In this document: one piece after another, positions 46,895 through 57,720 of the stretch
Layout of the letters: every line of letters starts with the position of its first letter
Numbering within the stretch: the stretch's first letter is position 1
Source of the DNA: Desmodus rotundus
Lineage: Eukaryota > Chordata > Mammalia > Chiroptera > Phyllostomidae
NCBI RefSeq assembly: GCF_022682495.2
Contig: NC_071399.1
Span: 51,638,873-51,702,872 of the forward strand
DNA: 64,000 bases
Reading direction: 5' to 3'
Translations under genes and position numbers: made by a program
Notes under the pieces: generated by a model
The model's input: the letters and a program-made list of their open reading frames with translations, nothing else
The model's database searches: none
Told to the model about the DNA's origin: nothing

Positions 46895-48065
46895 ACATTT
46901 ATTTATAACACTTAGAACATTTGCCATATAAATATACAAACATTATTTAGCATACACCAGGCCTTGTGTTAAGTTCTAGGGAGAGAACAGTGAGCAAGAC
47001 AGACCCAGAGTTTACTGTTCTCCCTTAGAAGCTAACATAAAGGAGAAACCCTACAGAAAAAGGTATGTTAGAACAAAAAATCCGTATTTTTTCATTAAGT
47101 TACTCAATAGTAATAAAAGTTAATAGCTGTTTATATAATAAACAATTAAGTGAACACCATGTGTCGATTATAATGTCAATCACAGCAGATAAAAGTTCTT
47201 GCTTTAAAGACTTCACAACCTAGGTTCTTAAGTAAATATAATTTTTATACAAGAAATAGTATAACAAAAAATTGTATGGCTTTCTAAGGAAAGACATAGG
47301 AAAAAACAACTTAATTCTACAAGGGGAGGGAACTGGAATCAGGGAAGGCTTCATATCAGTAAGCTGAGCCTTAAAAAAAAATAAATAGAAGTTTGCCAGG
47401 CAGAGGAGAAAACTGTTAAGTCACAACACAGAATGCAGTACAGTATAGAGGATGGAAGATGGGGCTGGGTGATTTGTGGGTCAGTTCATGAAGATTCCAG
47501 TATAGTGCCTCGAGGAAAGTTTGGACCATGGTAAATTTATAAAAATGGATGATACCATTATTAGGTCAGGATTATAGAAAAATAACTGATGGCAGTATGG
47601 AGATTAAAAAAGGTAAAGTACCAGAAGCAAAGAGATTAGTTTTAAAGGATACTACCGGCTCTGGCTGGTATAGTTCAGTGGAATGAGCAATGGCTATGAA
47701 CCAAAGGGTCACCAGTTCGATTCCCAGTCAGGGCACAGGCCTGGGTTGTGGGCCAGGTCCCCAGTGGGGGCCACATGAGAAGCAACCACACATTGATGTT
47801 TCTCTCCCTCCCTTTCTCCCTCTTCCCTTCTGTCTAAAAACAGATAAATAAAGTCTTTAAATAAAGAAAGAACACTACTGTAGGCCAGAGGAGGTGATAA
47901 AGGCTAACAGAACAGCAGTGGGAAGGGAGGGAGAAGGAAATCACTGAGAGCAGGATAAGTGGCTGATGAACTGGATGTTGGAGGTATTAGAAAAGTGGAG
48001 TTGAGTATGGAATTATTCAAGATAAGGGAAATAAGAAGGGAATCAACATGTTTGGCAGGAAGATA
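46895..48065 (-). repeat. L2-like sequence, antisense, split by a VES SINE
   Basis: CAGGCCTTGTGTTAAGTTCT, GAGAGAACAGTGAGCAAGAC and GGAATCAGGGAAGGCTTCAT follow the inverted L2 order. The SINE at 47656-47866 interrupts it. GTGGCTGATGAACTGGATGT lies on the far side. Confidence 0.65.
47656..47866 (+). mobile_element. VES SINE
   Basis: GGCTCTGGCTGGTATAGTTC, AGTTCGATTCCCAGTCAGGG and GTGGGCCAGGTCCCCAG: the same type as the copy at 564. The flanks AAAGGATACTAC (47644-47655) and AAAGAACACTAC (47867-47878) agree at 10 of 12. It splits an L2-like stretch. Confidence 0.93.
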
Positions 48066-48164
48066 TAATGAGTTACATTTTAGCTGAATTTTGTATTTTG
48101 AATTTATTAACTCTATTCACTGAAAGAATAGTTCTTCTCATTCATTCCCATTCCAGAATAACAT

Positions 48165-48285
48165 TTATTCATTTCAATAGTTCCTTTTTGGAATGCTGAT
48201 CACATATCAAGCACAATTATTAATGCTGTAAATCAGACAGCAAACAAAGTTCCTGTCTTACATTTTAGCCTCTTCTTATGTATAA
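48165..48285 (-). repeat. L2-like fragment, antisense
   Basis: CATATCAAGCACAATTATTA followed by AGACAGCAAACAAAGTTCCT is diverged inverted L2 3'-end text. Confidence 0.6.
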
Positions 48286-48547
48286 AGACCAGCAAGGAAA
48301 AAAAAATCAAAGTTAAAAATATGGATATATAATACATAATCCATGTGATTTCTTCAAAGGGATGCTTCTAGGTAGTACAGTAAAATATGTTTTATATCAA
48401 AGTGGAATTGAAAAATTGTAGAAGTGGTCTCTTTTTCTGGTAATGAACACCTGATAATTTATGTGTTTGACATGTTTTAGCCTTCATACATAAGGTTTGT
48501 TCATACTGAAACATATTGGTGGCTAATTTTCTTATGGTACACTATCC

Positions 48548-48773
48548 CAGCGATTTTCAACCTTTGTCACATCACAGCACAGATGAACTAAGGACTAAAA
48601 TTCTGTGGCACATCAAAAAATACATTTTTTGCCAATTTGACCAAAAAATTTTTTATACGTATGATTTTGATTCATTCACACCAGACAGTTGTTGGTGTAT
48701 AAGGGAAATGAGGTCAGTGCCCCGACTAAACATGTTTTAAAAATTCTTGCAGCAAATCAGTTGAAAATCGCTA
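48548..48773. mobile_element. hAT element with exact 8-bp target duplication
   Basis: Termini CAGCGATTTTCAAC and, inverted, TAGCGATTTTCAAC, so 13 of 14 match. CACTATCC is present exactly at 48540-48547 and 48774-48781. The 226-bp element has no intact coding sequence. The exact target duplication suggests a younger insertion than the other hAT copies. Confidence 0.9.
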
Positions 48774-48781
48774 CACTATCC

Positions 48782-49734
48782 TAATAACACTAGGAGTTAC
48801 ACTATCAAGAAAGTACTGGAAACTAAAAGGCTACCCCTCATACAAACTGAGTTTTGTTAAAACTGCTTTAAAAATTTATGGTATTCTCTTTTTAACCTTA
48901 AAGTTTCTTTCCCACTTTTCAACGAGAACCAGCTTTGCTAAAGCAAAGTTTTACTATGACCTGTAATTATTAAACAATTAATTGTGTGTTACTATTTCAC
49001 TCTAGGTGCTACACAGACATTTTTACCTTCATTTTTTCTTTTTAATCTCTTAAACATGCTAATAAACATTAATTTTTAGTTCCTAAAGAGAAGCTTATTT
49101 AAGAGAAAGTTATTTAACATCTACTACTACTTGTTTGAGAAAAAGTTATCTAACATCTAGCAGATACATATTCCAAATATTTTAAAGTAAATTGCATCTT
49201 TTTAAAAAGTGGTATGAAATTTTTTTTCTTCAACTCCTTGAGAAACATTTTATTTTCTATTATTTTCAAAAAGATTACTGACTATGTCCCACACCTAGGT
49301 CATTTATTCTTTCTTAACATTTACCCATTGTCAGTCTCCCATCACTTTTAGCACTTCCAAGTTCCCCAAAGTTATTCTCAACTCTCTATTTACTCAGATC
49401 AATGGTTCCCAACAAGGGCAGAACAGGCCTTTAGGGACACTTTGAAAATCTGTGGTCCTTTTGGTTGTCACAACAATTTGGGTAGGAGAGAGGACAATTG
49501 GTGGATGGAGGACTATGGATCCTAGAAGTTCTAGTAAGTATGAGAGAGACAACCCTGTAATCAAAAGAACCGTCTGCATCCCTCAAAATTTTAAGACTCT
49601 ATTGGACACTAAGTAGACAAGATATATCACTGTGGGCTGGAGTAGCACGGAATGTGGTGTAGAAAAGGGATAAATGTTTCTGGATTTCCCTCATCTAATT
49701 CATTCTTCTTATAAGTAGCCAGAGAGAATCTTAC
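48782..49734. other. Intron 1, nothing recognised
   Basis: A/T-rich sequence between a hAT element and an L2. A purine-rich stretch runs 49470-49530. Confidence 0.45.
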
Positions 49735-50365
49735 AATGGCCCTACAATCACTCGTTTACTTAAAACTCATCAAAATGATACCGCTGCCCTCAGAATATCC
49801 CAACTCTTTCACGTAGCTTACCACGACTGAAATATTATCGTGCCTGTAATGAATTAAATAAAATACACTGTTAAAATTAACTTCACCTACTTCTTTTTAC
49901 ATTTTTAATATGGCTACAGAAAACTTAAAAATACATATGTGACTCGCACTATGTTTCTATAGGGCCATTCCTTTTCCCAGATCTACATTTCAGCCTAAAT
50001 ATGCCACTTGCAGTTCCGACTGGGCCCCTTCTCTGACCTGCAACTTTGTGGATCAACTGCTACTACTCGTGCCCGAAACATTTCCCCCCTCCCTGAGTTA
50101 AATGCTACTCATTTTTTGATCTTAGTCTCTAACTATTGCTTTCTCTAAGAAGTCTTTCCTGACCTCACTCCCAGCCCCCAAACTGGACTGCGATCTCCTA
50201 GGTGATAACGAGAATCCATCTTACTGCACTTACAGTACTGGATCTTCAAATGTCTGTTCTAGTCTGTGTCCCCGACAAGACTGCAAGCTCCTTGAGGGGA
50301 CAGAAATTCTCTAAACACACCTAGTTGCAACGCCAGGCACAGCGCGGCGTTGGGACTGAAAGAAT
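49735..50365 (+). repeat. L2 3' portion next to the DNAJC15 island
   Basis: TTACAATGGCCCTACAATCA, AGTCTTTCCTGACCTCACTC, CTGCAAGCTCCTTGAGGGGA and ACGCCAGGCACAGCGCGGCG are in L2 order. It ends about 80 bp before the CpG island, in intron 1. Confidence 0.75.
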
Positions 50366-50439
50366 TAACCGTGGGGCGATGATGGTGAATGAAAGCCTGG
50401 AACCAGGGTTTGAGGGAAAAGCAGATACTTAGAGGTGAG

Positions 50440-50790
50440 GCAGGACTAGGAGGGACTCTCTGCGGCTGCTACCAGGCCCCTGCGGCTGCTACCAGGCTCA
50501 GCCGGCAGCTAAGAGCTGGAGAGAGGCAGGAGAGCGACAGAACTCACCAGTCCTCGGTCGATCTCCGCATCCGGCTGTTTGGTCGAGGGCCGCGAGTACT
50601 CGGCATACCGAAGGCCCTCGCAGGCCGCCCCGCAGCCACCACCGGCAGCCATGACAACACGGTGGAGAGGGACGCACCGAGCCTCGGTGCCGCCTACGGG
50701 ACGGCCGCAGGGACAAACTAGGCGGGTTGCTTCGCGGGTTTAGAACAGATTACACCCGCTGCTAGTGGAGGGCGGGTCACTGGGAGATCT
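50440..50790 (-). promoter_or_regulatory. DNAJC15: DNAJC15 CpG-island promoter and 5'UTR
   Basis: The stretch around exon 1 is far richer in GC and CpG than anything else in the window, with roughly 30 CpG between 50500 and 50740. No TATA box is apparent upstream of the ATG. A GC-box-like GGGCGGG lies at 50770-50776 and a second GGCGGG near 50721. This fits a TATA-less island promoter firing leftwards. DNAJC15 is known as methylation-controlled J protein because its island is silenced by methylation in some cells, so this interval is the expected control point. A 17-bp unit, TGCGGCTGCTACCAGGC, is repeated at 50461-50477 and 50481-50497. The transcription start cannot be placed from sequence alone. 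Confidence 0.8.
50548..50652 (-). CDS. DNAJC15: DNAJC15 exon 1, coding part
   Basis: First coding exon of DNAJC15 (MCJ), a J-protein anchored in the mitochondrial inner membrane that works with the TIM23 import motor and restrains respiratory complex I (known for the family). Read on the minus strand, ATG at 50652-50650 sits in a good initiation context (G at -3, G at +4). It opens 35 whole codons containing the family motif LRYAEY followed by a P-S-x-K-x-P-D-A-(E/D) stretch. The exon ends at a GTGAGT donor (50547-50542), phase 0, and continues in frame into the exon at 16357-16408. The first 13 residues are Gly/Ala/Cys-rich and differ from my memory of the human protein, whereas LRYAEY onward is conserved. 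The exon lies in a CpG island. Identity is secure because all three exons match one protein in order, with correct phases. Confidence 0.93.
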
Positions 50791-50799
50791 CACCTAGGC

Positions 50800-51544
50800 T
50801 GGGGCCAGCCTGTTCGGTTAAACCCTGGAGTCACACTCAGAGCTGAGTAGGGTGTTTTGTTTGTTCAGATTGGCTGGTCCAAAGCCAACACTAAGACCTC
50901 CTGGGACAGTGCAAGGTTGGCCCTGGCCAGCTCCCCAAGTAGCCCCAAGGGCCTAGATTTAAGCCCAAAGCCTGATGATGGTCTCATCAAATTGCAGTGC
51001 CTGAAGGTTCCTGACTCACACAAGACCTTTCTTCCTACGCCCTACTACTGATTATACTTCTGTTTAATGTCACAATCCTCCCATCCATGAAAGCAATATT
51101 AGAGGCAATTTGCTTACCCCTCCCCAATGTGAATGGCTATATTTAAGAAGAAATAAATCTCACTCACCACAAATGGTTTTGTGCAGCCTTGAATGTAGAA
51201 AGACCCCACTTTATTATGAATTTTTAAGTCAAGCCTTTTTGAGCAAAAATTAACAAACAGATGAAGCGTGTATAGTGTTTTCCAACTCCTGTATACCAAC
51301 TTGACAGCATTTTTGCCCTTTATACCCACTGCAAAAGCAGCTTACAAGAAAAGAAATCTTTCTTTTCTCTATTCCTGAATTTAAAGTTTTGAGGGTCTAT
51401 TAACTTATTTATTTAGTTACTATTACCGGCAAGTCCAAGAAGTTAGGGACTATAAGAGTGTACGGTCTTGCAGGGGAAATAACACTGACACAGAGTGTAA
51501 CAATACATGCCAGAACATGAACACGTGCATTGTCCAGCAGTATA
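50800..51544. other. Upstream flank of DNAJC15
   Basis: First 750 bp beyond the island. No gene or clear repeat. It may hold further promoter-proximal elements that I cannot resolve. Confidence 0.45.
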
Positions 51545-51770
51545 AAGAGAACTGAACTAGGAGAATAGAAAAGATTTAAGTCTAATATATACTCTATTTT
51601 CTTCTAGGCTTGTGTCTCTGAGCATGTCCATTAACCTCTCCAAATTTCTTCTTATCTGTGGAAGGAGATCAACATTTGTCCAACATTTTGACTCAGGGAA
51701 GTTGTAAGGATAAAATGAAAAAAAGATATGGAAGTAATCTGTGTGATTGTGCAATGCACTCATGAAAAGT
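51545..51770 (+). repeat. MIR SINE
   Basis: CCATTAACCTCTCCAAATTT, CTTATCTGTGGAAGG and GAAGTTGTAAGGATAAAATG follow MIR in order. Confidence 0.78.
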
Positions 51771-51818
51771 GTTGCTACCACAATGCTATTGGCATTTACA
51801 GGAGGTGATGGACTCTTT

Positions 51819-51984
51819 AAAAAAAAATTATTGATTGATTTTAAAGAGAAACAATAATTTGTTGTTCCACTTTTTTAGGTATTCATTGGTTGATTCTCAA
51901 ACATGCCCTGACTAGGGATGAAACCTGCAATTTTGGTGTATTGAGCGACACTCTAACCAACTGAGCTGCCCAGCTAGGGTGGAA
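51819..51984 (-). mobile_element. VES SINE, antisense
   Basis: CCCTGACTAGGGATGAAACC and CCAACTGAGCTGCCCAGC are the inverted B and A regions. ATGGACTCTTT (51808-51818) and ATGGCCTCTTT (51985-51995) flank it. The CT-rich region is lost. Confidence 0.9.
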
Positions 51985-52189
51985 ATGGCCTCTTTTACTG
52001 GGGTCATCTGAGAAGTTTAGCTGGTGGCTTAGCCATTGAGATAGCTAGTAAAGAATGGGTAAGACTTTTTTAGATGGAAGAGGAAAAGGGCTGAAAATTT
52101 CAGTGGGAAATGAATAAGGTTGAAATTAAAAAGGTTGTTTATAGGACTGGGTAAAAAACACACATCAAGACTCTTCAAAGGAAAGGGAC

Positions 52190-52425
52190 TGGGATAGCAA
52201 TTTGCCAGTTTTAAAAGTCACAGAATGCAGAGTACAGCTTAGGGAATATAGTCAATAATATTGGAATAACTATGTATGGTCAGATAAGGGTACCCAATTT
52301 ACCAGAGTGATCACTTTATAAGTTATGTAAACCTCTAATCGCTGTGTTGTACCTGAAACTAATATACTATTGTATGTCAACTGTAATTGAAAAATTAAAA
52401 ATATATATTTAAAAATAAAAGACCA
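52190..52425 (+). repeat. Old L1 3' end
   Basis: GGGAATATAGTCAATAATAT, GTTGTACCTGAAACTAATAT and GTATGTCAACTGTAATTG are the text of an old L1 3' end, with an A/T-rich tail. Confidence 0.65.
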
Positions 52426-52531
52426 GCGATGTGGTCTTACTACAGATATTGATTTTCATTAGACTGTTGTACAATTATCAAAGGCACTGGTGAATAAGCA
52501 AATGAATTTGATTGGAGTCCACAGGTAGGTC

Positions 52532-52680
52532 ATTCATTCATTCATTCATTCAATAAATATTTACTAAGCATCTGTTAGATATCAGGCCTTGTTCTAGGCA
52601 TAGGACTTACAGTGTTAAGTAAACAAACAAGATCTCTGATCCTTTGGAGTTCACAGTCTATAAGTCACAGGCTGCCAGCC
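52532..52680 (-). repeat. L2 3' end, antisense
   Basis: CATTCATTCATTCATTCAAT, ATTTACTAAGCATCTGTTAG and CCTTGTTCTAGGCATAGGAC are the inverted L2 3' end, with a GAATG tail repeat. Confidence 0.85.
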
Positions 52681-53280
52681 TGGAGCAACTAGAACAAGAC
52701 CTAGGTCAGCTGCAGCACCTCTTAGAGCAGCTGATGTCCTTGCTCAAGAACTAAAGCTCTGGAGCAGAAGTCAGGAGAAGGAGAGAAAGGAGAGCTGGGC
52801 CAGGGAGAGGATAGCAAGTTGAAGGGGAGACGGATTCAGTAGGGTAGTTCCTCAGCTCAGATCCCAACGTACTGAGAGTGGTTTGCTGGCTGCTTATAGG
52901 CTTGACTCTTGTTCCAATACTCCTATATCAGTTGGTATCAAAGAAAAATCTTGTACAAAGACTACTTGGTTCTCAGCCTTTGGTTCTTTGCCAAGGGCAC
53001 CCTAACAAGGAAAGAAAGTATAGAAACAGGAGCAATTAAGTCCTCTGTCTCCATATGGGATGTCCTCCTTACTTGGCTAAACTCAATTCCCTGGCTTCCT
53101 TGAGAAAGAAGAGAAATGCTTATTGAGAAACCCAAAAGGGAGACCACAATAAAAATTTTACTGGACTTTTAAAAATTAATTATACCACTTCAAAGACAGA
53201 TTACATTATGTTCAATAGAATATGTAAAAGAAAAACATACATTGGTAAAGACATCCTAAAACATCTCAGTAAAAAAAAAA
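52681..53280. other. Intergenic, no gene seen
   Basis: Includes a short open stretch at about 52670-52756 reading SLEQLEQDLGQLQHLLEQLM and a stop, with regular leucines but no supporting gene context. Confidence 0.35.
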
Positions 53281-53289
53281 AAATGTTTT

Positions 53290-55191
53290 TACCTCTGGCC
53301 AAGATAGAGGCATAGATAAATACACTTTGCCTCCTTGCACAACCAAAAGAAGGACAGCAACAAATTTAAAAACAAAAAACAACCAGAACTGCCAGAAAAT
53401 CAAACTGTATGGATGTCCGACAACCAAGGAGTTAAAGAAGAAACATTCATTCAGACTAGTAGGAGGGATGGAGATGGGCAGCTGGGGTGGAGAGGACTTG
53501 TGGCAAGGCATCTGCTGGAGGACAGGGCAGTCTCACATTTGTGTGTGGATAAACTGGGAGGAACAACTGGGGAGTGAGACAGAGAGTGCAACCCAGGGCT
53601 CCAGCATGAGGAAAAAAGGAACAAAACCTCTAAATGTAAAACCTGTGGAGGTTGTGGCAGCAGGAGACACTCCAAGCCTCACAAGAGAGTTTGTTGGAGA
53701 GACCCACAGGGTCCTAGAACATACACAAAACCACCCACTTGGGAATCAGCACCAGAAGGGCCCAATTTGCTTGTGGGTAGTGGAGGAAGTGACTGAGAGC
53801 TGGTCAAGAGCTGAATAAGCAGCATTGATCTCTCTCAGACCCCTCCCCCACATACAGTGCCACAACAAAGAGAAATGGGTGGTCCCACCCTGGAGAATAT
53901 CTAAGGCTCTGCTCCTTACAACATAAAAGACACATGGAAATATATATATGGCCCAAATGAAAGAACAGATCAAAACTCCAAAATTAGAACTGAGCAATGA
54001 AGAGAGAGCCAACCTATCAGATGCACAGTTCAAAACACTGTAATAAGGATTCTCACAGAAATGATTGAGAATGGTCATAACACAGGGGGGAAGTGAAGGC
54101 TATGCAAAGAGAAATAAAGAAAAATATACAGGGAACCAGCAGTGAAGGGAAGGAAACCGGGAATCAAATCAACAGTTTGGACCAGAAGGAAGAAATAAAC
54201 ATCCAACCAGAAAAGAATGAAGAAACAAGAATTCAGAAAATTGGTGAGAGGTTTAGGAACCTCCAGGACAACTTTAAATATTCCAACATCTGAATCATAG
54301 GGATGCCAGAAGGAGAAGAGGATGAGCAAGACATTGAAAACTTATTTGAACAAATAATGAAGGAGAACTCCCCTAATCTGGCAAAGGAAATAGACTTCCA
54401 GGAAGTCCAGGAAGCTCAGAGAGTCACAAAGAAGTTGGACCCAAGGAAGCATGCACCAAAGCACATCATAATTACATTAGCCAAGATTAAAGATAAGAAG
54501 AGAATCGTAAAAGCAGCAAGAGAAAAGAAGACAGTTCACTACAAAGGAGTTCCCAAAGGACTATCAGCTGATTTCTCAAAACAAACCTTGCAGGCAAGAA
54601 GGGTCTGGAAAGAAGTATCTGAAGTCATGAAAGGTGAAGACCTACATCCAAGACTCTACATCCATTACTCTATCCAGCAAAGCTATCATTTAGAATGGAA
54701 GGGCAGATAAAGCACTTCCCAGATAAGGTAAATTAAAGGAGTTTATCATCACCAAGCCCTTATATGGAATGTTAAAATGACTTATCTAAGAAAAAATCAT
54801 AAGTATGAACAGTAAATGAACAGTAAACAAACTCACAACTATCAACAACTGAACCTAAAAAACAAAAACAAAGTAAAGAAATGACTAGAACTGGAATAGA
54901 ATCACAGAAATGGAGATCACATGGAGGGTTATCAGTGGGGAGGGGAAGGAGGGAGAATGGGGGAAAGGTACAGGGAATAAGAAGCATAAATGGCAGGTAG
55001 AAAATAGACAGGGGGAGGATAAGAAAAGTATAGGAAGAAAAGTGGAGAAGCCAAAGAACTTATATGAACAACCCATGGACATGAGCTGTGGTGGGGGAAG
55101 GCTGGTGGGAGTTGGGGTGCAGGGCAGAGGGGAATACAGGGGAGAAAAAAATGGGATAACTGTAATAGCATAATTAATAAAATATATTTTT
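53290..55191 (+). mobile_element. HAL1 (half-L1) retroposon, copy 2
   Basis: A second ORF1-only element, about 1.90 kb, upstream of DNAJC15. It begins ACCTCTGGCCAAGATAGAGG and runs collinearly with copy 1: 5' leader, ORF1, G-rich 3'UTR, TGGGATAACTGTAATAGCAT near the end and an AATAAAATATATTTTT tail. The TSD is AAATGTTTT at 53281-53289 and 55192-55200. ORF1 C-terminal sequence is at 54303-54710 (PEGEEDEQDIENLFEQIM, HIIITLAKIKDKKRIVKAA) but breaks after PRLYIHYS. There, compared with copy 1, an 11-bp partial duplication of CTACATCCA has shifted the frame. The longer open frame in the 5' leader (53327-53818) is probably non-coding. Confidence 0.85.
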
Positions 55192-55262
55192 AAATGTTTT
55201 AAACATCTGTTGTTTAAAAAGACTTTTGGCAAAAATATATTTTTTAAAAAAACATTGAACTC

Positions 55263-55440
55263 TGCCCTTGCCAGGTGGTTCAGATGATTGGGGTGTTGTC
55301 CTATACACCGAAATGGTTGCTGGGACAATTCCCAGGGAGGGCACATGCGGAAGGCAACTGATCAATCTCTCTCTCTCTCTCTGTCCCTCTTTCTCTCCCT
55401 CCCTCCCTTCCTCTCTCTCTTAAAATTAATAAAACATATC
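55263..55440 (+). mobile_element. VES SINE, diverged
   Basis: GCCCTTGCCAGGTGGTTCAG, GGACAATTCCCAGGGAGGGC and a (CT)n-rich end at 55368-55418. It follows the second HAL1 closely. The target duplication is not clear. Confidence 0.85.
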
Positions 55441-55469
55441 CTTGGGTGAGGATTAAAGACTTTTTTTAA

Positions 55470-55620
55470 ATCAACTTCTCTGTGACTCAGTTCCTCATCA
55501 GTAAAGTTTGAGATAGTAATAGCACCTCCCTTGTAAGAATTAAATGTGTTGGCTTTGCAGAACTCTTAGAACAGTGCTGGATATGTAGTAAGTTCTATAA
55601 AAGTATTAGTTACTATTTTC
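55470..55620 (+). repeat. MIR SINE, 3' part
   Basis: CTCTGTGACTCAGTTCCTCA, AGTAATAGCACCTCCC and GTGCTGGATATGTAGTAAGT follow MIR in order. Confidence 0.78.
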
Positions 55621-55702
55621 TTTATATTACCTCTTTTACCTGATTTATTTCCATGCATAGTTTCTCTTTGCTGCTCCTCCAACAGTTGTATGGTTATCTT
55701 TA

Positions 55703-55911
55703 TTTTTTAAAAGATTTTATTTATTTATTTTTAGAGAGAGAGGAAGGAAGGAGAAAGAGAGGGAGAGAAATATCAGTGTGTGGTTGCCTCTCTCGAGCCC
55801 CTTACTGGGGACCTGGCCTGAAACCCAGGCTTGAGCCCTGACTGGCAGTGGAACTGGCGACCCTTTTGTTTGCAGCCCGTGCTCAATCCACTGAGCTACA
55901 TCAGCCATGGC
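55703..55911 (-). mobile_element. VES SINE, antisense, exact 16-bp TSD
   Basis: GGGGACCTGGCCTGAAACCC and CAATCCACTGAGCTACATCA on the plus strand are the inverted body and A box. TGTATGGTTATCTTTA is repeated exactly at 55687-55702 and 55912-55927. Confidence 0.96.
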
Positions 55912-56479
55912 TGTATGGTTATCTTTAAAATGATAAAATTCAATTAAACATTACATAGTAATAAAGTATAAGTGCAGGTAGATAACAGTTATTTTTTACA
56001 AAAATGAAATTAAATGCTTTGGAATGACTTGATAAATGCAAGTTTAAAAAAAAGCTGTCAAATGGTGAGCATGGGAAAAGAATTATAAAAATTGAGTGTG
56101 ATTCAACACTCATTTTGCTTTTAAAATGTCTTATTCCCACTTTATTTTAAACAAACACATAGAGGATAGATTGTGGGAAAAAATCCAAGGAAGAATGGAT
56201 CAGAGAACCCACAGCCAAACAAAAGGCTCTTGGCTCTGCAGATATTTGTAGACTCTATGAACAGCTATCGTGTATGTCTGTTGTGGTATTAAAAGTTTAT
56301 AGGGCGCAAGGGAGATGGTACCATTAGAAAAAACGTCTAACAAAGCTCCTTAGGGAAGATAATAAAAACCAGAAAAACAGAAGTTTGTAAGTGATGTTTA
56401 AAAAATAATGTTTAATGTATGTATTAGTATTGTTATGATGCCAAATTTTGTTTTTCAATTAATCCACCAATGACTATCC

Positions 56480-56910
56480 TGGTCTGGTCAGAAAAGAGAG
56501 CTCTACTGTTTGTCAAAGTGCAGAGAGCACAGAGGAGAAGGGCCCTGAAAAGCCTGAAGAAGGAGTTGGAGAAGATAGTACTCACGCTGACCATGGAAGG
56601 ATAAATTCAAATTTGGTGCATTGGTAAGGATGAGGTAGGCTTGGGGAAACAAGGTATGAGAAATCATTATATATAAACAAGCAATTCAGTTTTGCTAAAG
56701 CTTTAAGTGTAAAGAATAAAATGAATGAGGGATGGATGAGGGTAGACAGATAACCAGACAAAGGCCAGATATTGAACAGCTTTATCTAATAAACAAAGGC
56801 ATTTTGAGTTTATCTTATAAAGGCAAGACATCAAAAAATATTGAATGTGGTAGTGACATGATCAGATCTACATGCTAGCAAGGTCATTCTGTCAGTGAAA
56901 TGGGACCGAT
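56480..56910 (-). repeat. L2-like sequence, antisense
   Basis: GAACAGCTTTATCTAATAAA followed by GTAGTGACATGATCAGATCT and GGTCATTCTGTCAGTG resembles the distal part of the ancient repeat also seen at 30700-31145. Confidence 0.5.
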
Positions 56911-56965
56911 GGGCCAAAGCTAAATGAGCATCAGTAAGAAAGTTCTTACTGATCTTGCAATTCTC

Positions 56966-57720
56966 TGTGTTGCCAGACTGAAGGGGTCCATTTACTGCAT
57001 GTATCAAAACCCAATAAGACATGAACACAAGTTTGCAGCCAAAAAAGTGAAAAGTAAAGATTTATTAATTGAGGAGATGGCACCATGCCCAGAGTCAAAG
57101 GTGAACTAATGCTCAAAGACCCAGCTTTCCCAATAGCTTCTGGGAGATGGATTATATACAGGAAAAAAAAATTAATCATGGTCTCTCCTGATTGATTGGT
57201 GCTAGGGTGGGGGGTAATTGATCATTGCATCTGGTCCTGATGTCAGCCATGGATTCTTTCTGTCTGATTTCTCAAGGATTTGTTTTGTGTGATCATTCCT
57301 GGGTCTGGAGCTAAAACACAGCTGAGACCAAGATGTTATCTTTAGTTAGACTGAAACTCTGTCTCAGTAGTCAATAGAACCCTGACCTTGTTGCTAAGAC
57401 TACTGGATGCTGACCAGAATCTCATTGTCCTGAGGGCTTAATGATGAAGCAAGGGAAACTGCTGGGTGAGTAAAGGTTCTGGGTGAGTCCAGTTTGAGTC
57501 AAAGGAAAAAAAAAAATCAAAATAGAAGCCCAGGTTAAATAAAATTAGGTTTCTGTGTGTTACATCTGAGTAAGAAATGTTGAGGTCTAAATAAGGCAAT
57601 GTCAGTGACAAGGCAAGGACATGGCAAGGAGAGGTGTAGTGACAGCTACTGGTGGCCTCTCCCCATTTAATTTCTCTTGGCCTCACCTAACAAGTAACCA
57701 AAGATTGACTTTGTCCCCTA
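56966..57720 (-). repeat. Possible antisense LTR
   Basis: TGTTGCCAGACTGAAGGGGT, an inverted poly(A)-signal-like TTTATTAATTGAGG at 57059 and a long mixed-composition stretch suggest an antisense LTR. No target duplication found. Weak call. Confidence 0.3.

Noticed and set aside
50389..50721. 110-codon plus-strand open frame over the CpG island
   Set aside because: It is antisense to DNAJC15 exon 1 and its 5'UTR. Long GC-rich frames are expected by chance there.
53327..53818. 163-codon open frame
   Set aside because: It lies in the 5' leader of a HAL1 element, and copy 1 does not keep the same frame open.
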